From contig JAAYHP010000637.1 of NCBI GenBank assembly GCA_012735355.1, positions 1 through 5,456 of the forward strand: a DNA stretch of 5,456 nucleotides. The letters run 5' to 3'. Below, piece after piece: positions 1-4,969 of the stretch. A program made the translations under genes and the position numbers. Position 1 is the stretch's first letter. Each line of letters opens with the position of its first letter. The notes below the pieces were generated by a model. The model saw only the letters and a list, made by a program, of their open reading frames with translations, was not told the origin of the DNA and made no database searches. Origin of the DNA: Lysinibacillus sp. GTDB taxonomy: Bacteria > Bacillota > Bacilli > Bacillales_A > Planococcaceae.

Positions 1-4
1 AAAT

Positions 5-36
5 AAAATTTGAGCCATTTATTCGGCTCAAATTTT
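5..36 (-). terminator. Rho-independent terminator after cinA, probably bidirectional
   Basis: Positions 5-16 and 25-36 form a perfect 12-bp inverted repeat around an 8-base loop (17-24). Read on the minus strand, the GAGCC/GGCTC core is flanked by A-rich then T-rich sequence (arm ending TTTT, then ATTT), the usual form of an intrinsic terminator. It starts only 4 bases after the cinA stop codon, so it would close the ymfK-cinA transcript. The plus strand also has a T-rich tail after the stem, so it could stop transcription from either side. By Bacillus synteny recA would follow beyond position 1, separated from cinA by this element. Confidence 0.85.
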
Positions 37-40
37 ACTT

Positions 41-1294
41 TTATACTTTTTTATAACCTTTTTCTACAAGTTGTCTCATTAAATAGCTGAAAGTATATTT
101 TACTGCCCGTAGGCGATTTGTATTGCGCAAACCCGATAGCTGGATTTTGCGGGTTTCAACCGAATCACCGATGGCAAGTCCAATGCAAATCGTACCTGCT
201 GGCTCCCCGCCATGAGGCTCTGGTCCAGCCGCGCCAGTCAATCCTACGCCGATGTCCGTCCCGAATATTTCCCGAACATTTTTTGCCATGCTACTAGCAC
301 ATTCGCTACTCACAACGCCGTGTTTATCTAACAAATCTTTATCGATGCCAAGCTGCTTCATTTTAGCTTGTTCCGTATAGGTAACCATGCCCCCAACTAA
401 CGTTCCGCTTACTCCCGGAATCTTAGCTAATTCAGATTGAAATAATCCCGCTGTTAAACTTTCCGCAGCAGCGATCGTCAGTTTATTATGAAGGAGCATT
501 TCTACCGTTTTCGATGCGAGGGAATCATCATCAACGCCATAATTATATTTTCCAACAATGGATAAAATTTCGCTTTTCTTTTCATTAATTAATTCCCAAG
601 CTTCTTTTTCAGAATCAGCTTTTGCAGTAATGCGTAACGTCACCTCTCCGTCAGAGGCGAGAGGTGCAATCGTCGGATTTGTTTGTTCATCTAAAATATG
701 TTGAATCTTGTTTTCTAATTCCGCTTCACCAATTCCATAAAAACGCAATACGTGGGAAAGAATGACCCCTCCTTTACTGATGCGGGCAGCAAGTCTCGGT
801 TTTACTTCAAATTGAAACATCGGCTCAATCTCTGATGGAGGTCCTGGAAGTAAAATATAAGTCCTACCGTCTTTTTCTAAAATCATGCCAGGTGCAAGCC
901 CATGATGATTAGGCAATACTTCACTGCCTTTTAAAATCAACGCTTGCTTTCGATTATTTTCCGTTAAAGGGCGCCCTTGTTTATTAAAAAACTGTTCAAT
1001 CGTCGTTAATGCTTCTTCATCAAAAACAAGGGGGATTCCTAAATGCTCCGAAACGGTTTCTTTCGTTAAATCGTCTTTTGTCGGTCCTAAACCACCGGAA
1101 AAAATAATTAAATCTGCACGGGATTCTGCAATTTCAATCGCCTTTTTCAACCTCCCGCCATTGTCTCCAATCACCGAATGGTAATACACATTAATGCCAA
1201 GTTCTGATAATTGGCTAGAAATAAATTTTGCATTTGTATTTGCAATTTGGCCTAACAACAGTTCAGAACCAACCGCAATAATTTCTGCATTCAT
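41..1294 (-). CDS. cinA: CinA-family competence/damage-inducible protein (MoCF domain plus NMN amidohydrolase domain)
   Basis: This encodes a 417-residue cytoplasmic protein, the usual length for Bacillus CinA. Residues 1 to about 170 are a molybdopterin-binding-like (MoCF) domain, starting MNAEIIAVGSELLLG and carrying SGGLGPTKDD at 66-75 and LLPGPPSEIEPM at 148-159. The C-terminal domain (about 260-417) has the CinA/PncC signature AESLTAG at 277-283 and a TGAAGPEP...GGEPAGT stretch at 353-368. In the family this domain deamidates nicotinamide mononucleotide, and the N-terminal domain is linked to ADP-ribose pyrophosphatase activity. The activity of this copy is inferred. An in-frame TTG 30 bases upstream is possible, but ATG at 1292-1294 has a well-placed GAGGTG and matches the family N-terminus. 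The gene begins 13 bases after the pgsA stop, so it is the last gene of the operon. In B. subtilis the neighbour is recA and the pair is tied to competence. Confidence 0.97.
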   Translation of the reverse strand: MNAEIIAVGSELLLGQIANTNAKFISSQLSELGINVYYHSVIGDNGGRLKKAIEIAESRADLIIFSGGLGPTKDDLTKETVSEHLGIPLVFDEEALTTIEQFFNKQGRPLTENNRKQALILKGSEVLPNHHGLAPGMILEKDGRTYILLPGPPSEIEPMFQFEVKPRLAARISKGGVILSHVLRFYGIGEAELENKIQHILDEQTNPTIAPLASDGEVTLRITAKADSEKEAWELINEKKSEILSIVGKYNYGVDDDSLASKTVEMLLHNKLTIAAAESLTAGLFQSELAKIPGVSGTLVGGMVTYTEQAKMKQLGIDKDLLDKHGVVSSECASSMAKNVREIFGTDIGVGLTGAAGPEPHGGEPAGTICIGLAIGDSVETRKIQLSGLRNTNRLRAVKYTFSYLMRQLVEKGYKKV

Positions 1295-1299
1295 CTTTA

Positions 1300-1305
1300 C
1301 ACCTC
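1300..1305 (-). promoter_or_regulatory. Ribosome binding site that sets the cinA start
   Basis: The minus strand reads GAGGTG five bases before ATG at 1292-1294. It lies wholly in the 13-base gap between pgsA and cinA. No comparable site precedes the in-frame TTG at 1322-1324, which lies inside pgsA. This favours the ATG as the cinA start. Confidence 0.8.
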
Positions 1306-1307
1306 GC

Positions 1308-1886
1308 TTATTTGGAATTGACAAATACTTTTCGATTTAAATAAAAATAATCCCATCCTGACCATATTGTAAAGAATAAAGCAACATAAAGCATAATATC
1401 ATCAAATGGTATGCCGAACACGACAAAAATAGTATTGTGCAGAAGTAAGGCAGATATTGCTACAATTTGCGTCCATGTTTTAATTTTTCCTAAGTTGCTT
1501 GCCGCTACAATTGTCCCTTCACCAGCTAAGATGGAGCGCAATCCTGTTACAGCAAATTCACGGCTTAAAATAATGATGATGACCCATGCAGGAGCAAATC
1601 CGATTTCCACTAAAATAAGAAATGCAGAAGTTACTAACAATTTATCTGCTAAAGGGTCTAAAAACTTCCCTAAATTCGTCACTAAATTCAATTTGCGGGC
1701 AAAGTAGCCATCGATCCAATCGGTGCACGATGCAACGATAAAAATCATCGCTCCAACGAAATGGTGTACTGGCATTTCGGCTCCGAAAAGAGTCATATTG
1801 CCCCAATTAAAATCGAACATCATGACAATCACGAAAATTGGTATTAATAAAATGCGGGATACTGTAATTTTATTTGGTAAATTCAT
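1308..1886 (-). CDS. pgsA: CDP-diacylglycerol--glycerol-3-phosphate 3-phosphatidyltransferase (phosphatidylglycerophosphate synthase)
   Basis: This 192-residue integral membrane enzyme transfers a phosphatidyl group from CDP-diacylglycerol to glycerol 3-phosphate. It is the committed step to phosphatidylglycerol and so to cardiolipin and the lipoteichoic acid anchor donor. The CDP-alcohol phosphatidyltransferase signature is complete: D56-x2-D59-G60-x2-A63-R64-x8-G73-x3-D77-x3-D81, whose aspartates bind metal and substrate. Hydrophobic segments at about 11-25, 42-54, 85-107, 135-160 and 165-178 fit a multi-pass protein. The N-terminus MNLPNKITVSRI is typical of PgsA. The start is ATG at 1884-1886. 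The Shine-Dalgarno AAGAAAGG lies about 11 bases upstream and can pair with sequence just before it. The gene is 50 bases after ymfM and 13 before cinA, on the same strand. Confidence 0.98.
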   Translation of the reverse strand: MNLPNKITVSRILLIPIFVIVMMFDFNWGNMTLFGAEMPVHHFVGAMIFIVASCTDWIDGYFARKLNLVTNLGKFLDPLADKLLVTSAFLILVEIGFAPAWVIIIILSREFAVTGLRSILAGEGTIVAASNLGKIKTWTQIVAISALLLHNTIFVVFGIPFDDIMLYVALFFTIWSGWDYFYLNRKVFVNSK

Positions 1887-1897
1887 TATATTTACAA

Positions 1898-1916
1898 CCT
1901 TTCTTGCGAAAGAAAA
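1898..1916 (-). promoter_or_regulatory. Small hairpin covering the pgsA ribosome binding site
   Basis: Positions 1900-1905 and 1910-1915 are 6-base inverted arms (minus strand TTTCTT and AAGAAA) around a 4-base loop. The 3' arm plus the next two bases is AAGAAAGG, the only good Shine-Dalgarno candidate for pgsA. The stem is A/T-rich and weak on its own. It could limit pgsA initiation unless opened by ribosomes arriving from ymfM. The function is inference. Confidence 0.35.
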
Positions 1917-1939
1917 TAGTCATCTATAAAAGATGACTA
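1917..1939 (-). terminator. Terminator-like hairpin spanning the ymfM stop codon (possible partial terminator or attenuator)
   Basis: Arms 1917-1925 and 1931-1939 form a perfect 9-bp stem with a 5-base loop. On the minus strand the stem is followed directly by TTTTCTTT, as in an intrinsic terminator. The ymfM TAG stop (1937-1939) is the first three bases of the 5' arm. Only three of the nine pairs are G-C, so strong termination is unlikely. Since pgsA is essential in Bacillus and I see no promoter of its own, some read-through would be needed. Confidence 0.45.
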
Positions 1940-2824
1940 CTGTTCCTCGCTAAATTTGATGATAATGTTTTGAGTAGTGATATTTTGAACGTATTGAATT
2001 TCTTCATCGTTCACGAACACTTTAGCGTTTTGAGAAGCACCAAGTCGAATGCGGGCATATCTATTTTCTGTGGAGTCATGCTCCACCACAGCCCCACTCT
2101 TATAAATAGTCGGATTTACTTGCTCTTCTCCGTTTTCGTTACGAATACTTACCCACGTATCTCCGGAAACTTCTACGCGAATATTCATCGTATCCGTACC
2201 AGACAATTCATAAATAGTAGTGATGCCGTCAGGTTGAACTTGACCTTCTGAAATGATTTGAGTCGGTTCTTCGGTCTCATCTACAACCTCTTCGTTCACC
2301 GGTTGTTCATCAGTATCATCCTCTGTTTCTGTAACATTGCCTTCAGTCGTTGGAGGTGTTTCAACAGAAGTTTGTTCATATTCTAAAGGTAAATTATCTA
2401 CTGTTTCTTGTTCGCCTGGGTTCGATGTCTTTTTAGAGAATAAATACCAAAAAACTACGAGAATGATGATAATAAATAATGCGAATATATATTTAGGTAA
2501 TGATTCCATCATTTTGTTCGTTGATGTCGTCTTTAACTTTTTTCGCGTTGGGCTTTGGGAAAATGATTGGGCAACTTCTTCTGTTTGATGGCTTGGTATT
2601 TCATGTTTAAATTCTTCAAAAAGTTCGTCCGGATCTAATCCTACCGCTTCTGCATATTGCTTTATAAATGCACGAACATAAAAGGTACCTGGCATGAGCG
2701 AATAGTTTCCCTCTTCAATACCAACTAAATAGCGCTTTTGTATTTTCGTAATTTCTTGCAAGTCATCTAAACTGTATCCTTTAGATAACCTCGCTTCTTT
2801 TAGGCGAGTACCGAGCTCTGTCAA
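1937..2824 (-). CDS. ymfM: RodZ-like cell-shape protein: helix-turn-helix, one transmembrane helix, DUF4115 domain
   Basis: This 295-residue bitopic membrane protein matches YmfM, the Bacillus RodZ homologue. Residues 1 to about 68 are the RodZ-type HTH_25 domain (LGTRLKEARLSKGYSLDDLQ, then TKIQKRYLVGIEEG and YVRAFIKQYAEAVGLD). In RodZ this domain contacts MreB on the cytoplasmic side. A basic stretch at 94-104 leads to one transmembrane helix at about 112-130 (YIFALFIIIILVVFWYLFS). The extracytoplasmic part is a low-complexity acidic linker (about 135-190, rich in E, D, T and P) and a beta-rich DUF4115 domain (about 195-292, with WVSIRNENGEE). The start is TTG at 2822-2824: AGGTG lies six bases before it, whereas GTG at 2831-2833 falls inside that site. 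The gene follows ymfK by 27 bases and sits in one operon with pgsA. Confidence 0.93.
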   Translation of the reverse strand: MTELGTRLKEARLSKGYSLDDLQEITKIQKRYLVGIEEGNYSLMPGTFYVRAFIKQYAEAVGLDPDELFEEFKHEIPSHQTEEVAQSFSQSPTRKKLKTTSTNKMMESLPKYIFALFIIIILVVFWYLFSKKTSNPGEQETVDNLPLEYEQTSVETPPTTEGNVTETEDDTDEQPVNEEVVDETEEPTQIISEGQVQPDGITTIYELSGTDTMNIRVEVSGDTWVSIRNENGEEQVNPTIYKSGAVVEHDSTENRYARIRLGASQNAKVFVNDEEIQYVQNITTQNIIIKFSEEQ

Positions 2825-2830
2825 CCATAA

Positions 2831-2835
2831 CACCT
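2831..2835 (-). promoter_or_regulatory. Ribosome binding site that sets the TTG start of ymfM
   Basis: The minus strand reads AGGTG six bases upstream of TTG (2822-2824). The only further in-frame start, GTG at 2831-2833, overlaps this site and has no Shine-Dalgarno sequence of its own. The ATG at 2827-2829 is out of frame. Confidence 0.7.
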
Positions 2836-2851
2836 ACTTTATTTAATATTA

Positions 2852-3631
2852 TTAAAATCCAAAAAAGTCCCCATTGGAAAAGAGATTGTTTTTTTCTAAC
2901 GCATCATAAACAATATCTTCTTCTGGATGATGTCGCAATTCGATAATATAATCAAAATCTTCAATTTTGTATTCTGAATGTTTTACAAATATATCTGGAT
3001 GCTCGATGACTTTTGTACATGGCATGTTCATTACTTCTCTGACGAGCTGTAAATGGCGTTCCTCTTGTGTTCTACGGGACACGACCCCATCAAGAATAAA
3101 AATATTATTTGGATTATATTCATCGCCAATTAATTGTTTACGAACGGTTTGTTTAATCATTGTGGAGGAGAGAAAAATCCATTTTTTATTTGCACAAACG
3201 CTTGCAGCCACAATGGACTCGGTTTTACCAACTCGAGGCATTCCCCTTATTCCAATTAATTTGTGACCTTCTTTCTTAAATAATTCCGCCATAATGTCAA
3301 CTAATATGCCAAGTTCATCACGAACGAAACGAAAAGTATTTCTTTCATCGGCATCTCTTTCAATATAATGTCCATGACGTACAGCGAGTCGATCACGAAG
3401 TTTTGGTTCCCTGAGCTTTGTTACACGAATATCGTCAATTGTTTTAACAATCGATTGAAAGCGTTTAATCGACTCCGCTTTTTCCGATTTTAACAATAAG
3501 CCCCGTCGACCTTCGTCAACACCATTAATCGTGACAATATTCACTCTAAGCATACCAAGTAAAGATGCGATATCACCTAATAGCCCTGGACGATTTACTT
3601 GAATTTCATATTCAAAATACCATTCACCCAT
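2852..3631 (-). CDS. ymfK: YmfK family protein (DUF3388): ACT-like domain plus P-loop region
   Basis: This 259-residue soluble protein is recognised by position and sequence as the uncharacterised YmfK/DUF3388 family. Residues 1 to about 75 resemble an ACT regulatory domain: a beta-strand (WYFEYEIQV), then NRPGLLGDIASLLGMLRVNI and a strand with TINGVDEGRRGLLL. After a charged stretch (76-105), residues 126-137 read LIGIRGMPRVGK plus T, a Walker A motif (G130-x4-G135-K136-T137). A strand ending NNIFILD (D181) could be Walker B. The family's biochemical function is unknown to me; nucleotide binding is inferred from the motifs. The start is ATG at 3629-3631 with AAGGGGG 10 bases upstream. A TTG immediately before it (3632-3634) would add one residue at 7-base spacing. 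The gene appears to be first in the ymfK-ymfM-pgsA-cinA transcript. Confidence 0.9.
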   Translation of the reverse strand: MGEWYFEYEIQVNRPGLLGDIASLLGMLRVNIVTINGVDEGRRGLLLKSEKAESIKRFQSIVKTIDDIRVTKLREPKLRDRLAVRHGHYIERDADERNTFRFVRDELGILVDIMAELFKKEGHKLIGIRGMPRVGKTESIVAASVCANKKWIFLSSTMIKQTVRKQLIGDEYNPNNIFILDGVVSRRTQEERHLQLVREVMNMPCTKVIEHPDIFVKHSEYKIEDFDYIIELRHHPEEDIVYDALEKNNLFSNGDFFGF

Positions 3632-3683
3632 CAATAACGGGCCCCCTTACAATATCGAAACGAAAAAATTTCCTACAAGTTTC

Positions 3684-3712
3684 ATCATAGCGGATTTTAT
3701 ATGTATTGAAAA
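3684..3712 (-). promoter_or_regulatory. Candidate sigma-A promoter for ymfK and the operon through cinA
   Basis: On the minus strand the -35 element is TTTTCA (3707-3712, four of six to TTGACA). A 17-base spacer follows, then TATGAT (3684-3689, five of six to TATAAT). Transcription would start near 3677, giving a leader of about 46 bases before ATG at 3631. It lies downstream of the probable ymfJ terminator, so it would make ymfK-ymfM-pgsA-cinA an independent unit. In AT-rich DNA such matches arise by chance, but the position between a terminator and a gene strengthens it. Confidence 0.55.
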
Positions 3713-3794
3713 GTTCGAAGACGACAAAATTCTTCCTAATAGGTCAAAAATTTTATTAAATTTGAAAACCTTTACATTTAAGGAATGAATGTAG

Positions 3795-3820
3795 AAAAAG
3801 GAGGTCAACCCCTCCCTTTT
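3795..3820 (-). terminator. Rho-independent terminator after ymfJ
   Basis: On the minus strand a GGAGG/CCTCC core (3811-3815 with 3800-3804) has a 6-base loop. It is extended by A-T pairs past one bulged G and runs straight into five T residues (3795-3799). It lies about 120 bases after the ymfJ stop and about 80 bases before the ymfK promoter candidate. It would end the ymfH-ymfI-ymfJ or ymfJ-only transcript and isolate it from ymfK. Confidence 0.65.
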
Positions 3821-3870
3821 CCTCCAAGCTTTTAGCGCGGTCTCAAGGAAACAAATGCAAAGAATTTCAC

Positions 3871-3891
3871 CATTATAAACTTATTATAATG
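3871..3891. repeat. AT-rich inverted repeat in the ymfJ 3' region
   Basis: CATTATAA (3871-3878) and TTATAATG (3884-3891) are perfect 8-base inverted arms with a 5-base centre. TATAAT appears on both strands, but I find no acceptable -35 element at 16-18 bases on either. It could be an operator or a weak mRNA hairpin in the ymfJ 3' untranslated region. No function can be assigned. Confidence 0.4.
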
Positions 3892-3907
3892 AATGTTAGA
3901 CTTTACA

Positions 3908-3919
3908 TTTGTTAACAAA
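3908..3919. repeat. 12-bp perfect palindrome just after ymfJ
   Basis: TTTGTTAACAAA is a perfect 12-bp palindrome lying 20 bases beyond the ymfJ stop. A palindrome with no loop suits a dimeric DNA-binding protein better than an RNA hairpin. It matches no Bacillus operator that I can name with confidence. Confidence 0.35.
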
Positions 3920-3938
3920 AAGTGACATTTGAATAGTT

Positions 3939-4196
3939 CTAATGGACTCGATTATTTTGTACTAGTTTCATAACACAGTTAGCGATTGCATGTTTTTCTT
4001 TTTCTGAGGCAACAGACCATAAATCTTTTAAAACCCTTTCTTGTTCATTTTTTGGATCTACATTTTTCGCTAAGTATTCGCCAATTTGTACGGCTGTTTT
4101 TTCAATCGCTCCATGGGATAATCCGATGTTTTTTGCATTTTCTACCTGCTTGCCAAGAAAGGATTTCCATCGCTCCCAAATTTCCAATAATTCCAT
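3939..4196 (-). CDS. ymfJ: DUF3243 family protein YmfJ
   Basis: This is a small soluble protein of 85 residues, the same length as I recall for B. subtilis YmfJ. It has no signal peptide, membrane segment or recognisable catalytic motif. It is predicted to be largely helical: WERWKSFLGKQVENAKNIG at 7-25, IEKTAVQIGEYLAKN at 31-45, then NEQERVLKDLWSVASEKEKHAIANCVMKLV at 50-79. The molecular function is unknown. ATG at 4194-4196 is preceded by a full AAGGAGG (4204-4210) at 7-base spacing, the best ribosome binding site in the window, suggesting strong translation. It lies 44 bases after ymfI and is followed by a 304-bp gap holding a terminator. A sigma-G-like promoter candidate lies directly upstream, so it may be expressed alone in the forespore as well as from ymfI read-through. 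Confidence 0.92.
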   Translation of the reverse strand: MELLEIWERWKSFLGKQVENAKNIGLSHGAIEKTAVQIGEYLAKNVDPKNEQERVLKDLWSVASEKEKHAIANCVMKLVQNNRVH

Positions 4197-4218
4197 TTTC
4201 TCTCCTCCTTTTCGTCAT

Positions 4219-4248
4219 TAGTATGCGCAAGCATTAGTTTTTATATGT
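4219..4248 (-). promoter_or_regulatory. Candidate sigma-G-type sporulation promoter for ymfJ
   Basis: The minus strand carries CATACTA at 4219-4225, a full match to the sigma-G -10 pattern as I recall it (CATWHTA). Eighteen bases upstream is ACATA (4244-4248), four of five to the -35 pattern GHATR. The -35 overlaps the last two codons of ymfI. A start seven bases after the -10 (near 4212) leaves a leader of about 16 bases containing only the ribosome binding site. The leader is rather short and the -35 lacks its first G. Confidence 0.4.
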
Positions 4249-4969
4249 ACCAACCACCGTTCAGGCGAATAATTTGCCCTGTCACATAATCTGCTTGTCC
4301 ACTAATGTAGAAGGCGACAAAATCAGCAACTTCTTGCGGTTTTCCCGGTCTCTGTAAAGGAATATCATCAAATAACGCTTGTTTTTCTTCCTCCAATAAA
4401 TGATTGTTCATTTCTGTGTCGATAAAACCAGGAGCTATAGCATTTACTAACGTCCTTTGACCCGCCGCTTCCTTCGCATAAGCTTTCACAAAAGCGTGTT
4501 GCGCTCCTTTTACCGTCGCATAAATCGTTTCGTTGGCAGCGCCGGCTTCACCCCAAATAGAGCCGATAAATATACAATAGCTCACTTCATTTTGGCGCAA
4601 TTTATTTGATAGGAGAGCAATTAACCGAATCGGATTTTGCACATGCTCCTTCCATAGCTGGTCGATGACGGAGGAAGGGGTGTCTTCTAATAACCCATAA
4701 TAAGCAGTTCCCCCGGCAAAAATGACTGCCTGAACAGAGAAAATTTGTTGGGCTAATTGTTCTGCTCCCCCATCTTTCGAGAAGTCTGCTTGCACAGGAA
4801 TGAGCTCGATTTGAGGATAAGTTGATGATAGTTCCTCTATTAAAATATCTACTTTGTTGCGGCTTTTAAAGTAATGCAAATAAAGCGACCAGCCATCTTC
4901 AGCTAGACGCTTTACAATCGCACTCCCTATCGCACCCGATGCTCCGATAACGAGGGCAAATTTTTTCAT
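4241..4969 (-). CDS. ymfI: Elongation factor P 5-aminopentanone reductase (SDR family, YmfI)
   Basis: This 242-residue classical short-chain dehydrogenase/reductase is related to FabG. The Rossmann cofactor motif is GASGAIG at 9-15, FAGG at 84-87 corresponds to the NAG motif, and the catalytic residues S137 (IGSIWG), Y150 and K154 (YATVK) are present. APGFIDTEM at 179-187 and LNGGW at 236-240 are conserved C-terminal SDR features. The B. subtilis orthologue reduces the 5-aminopentanone group on a lysine of elongation factor P to 5-aminopentanol, which matters for polyproline translation and swarming. It is often annotated as 3-oxoacyl-ACP reductase because of its FabG similarity. The position of the usual tetrad Asn appears to be H109. 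Its ATG overlaps the ymfH TGA as ATGA, with only a weak upstream GGGA, so translation is probably coupled to ymfH. Confidence 0.92.
   Translation of the reverse strand: MKKFALVIGASGAIGSAIVKRLAEDGWSLYLHYFKSRNKVDILIEELSSTYPQIELIPVQADFSKDGGAEQLAQQIFSVQAVIFAGGTAYYGLLEDTPSSVIDQLWKEHVQNPIRLIALLSNKLRQNEVSYCIFIGSIWGEAGAANETIYATVKGAQHAFVKAYAKEAAGQRTLVNAIAPGFIDTEMNNHLLEEEKQALFDDIPLQRPGKPQEVADFVAFYISGQADYVTGQIIRLNGGWYI

Larger units (their letters stand above)
3770..3910. repeat. Short direct repeats in the ymfJ-ymfK gap
   Basis: CTTTACATTT occurs at 3770-3779 and 3901-3910. AATGAATGT occurs at 3784-3792 and 3888-3896. The two elements are 4 bases apart in each pair but in opposite order, and the pairs lie either side of the probable terminator. 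They are short and AT-rich, so they may be chance or traces of old duplication. Confidence 0.35.

Noticed and set aside
1411..1707. Plus-strand open frames of about 70-100 codons across the window, such as this one opposite pgsA.
   Set aside because: They lie antisense to clearly conserved genes, have no ribosome binding sites that stand out, and encode no recognisable proteins.
3796..3804. A perfect AAGGAGG-type Shine-Dalgarno sequence on the plus strand.
   Set aside because: No start codon or open frame follows at a usable distance, and the bases are explained as one arm of the minus-strand terminator.
3647..3808. A 53-codon open frame on the minus strand in the ymfJ-ymfK gap, starting at TTG (3806-3808) and ending with TAA next to the ymfK ribosome binding site.
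   Set aside because: The TTG lies inside the loop of the probable terminator and the nearest GGAGG is about 12 bases away. The product is rich in F, I, K, S and N as expected from random AT-rich DNA, and the ymfK promoter candidate lies within it. Conservation in relatives would be needed to revive it.
3862..3890. A TATAAT hexamer on the plus strand at 3885-3890 as a possible divergent promoter.
   Set aside because: The hexamers 17 and 18 bases upstream do not resemble TTGACA, no plus-strand gene follows, and the hexamer is part of an AT-rich inverted repeat.
3871..3891. Resemblance of the inverted repeat to a PerR/Fur-type box (TTATAAT-N-ATTATAA).
   Set aside because: The half-sites are in the opposite orientation and are 5 rather than 1 base apart.
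4223..4234. ATGC-GCAA-GCAT mini-hairpin between ymfI and ymfJ as a terminator.
   Set aside because: The stem is only 4 bp, there is no T-run after it on the minus strand, and it overlaps the ymfJ promoter candidate.
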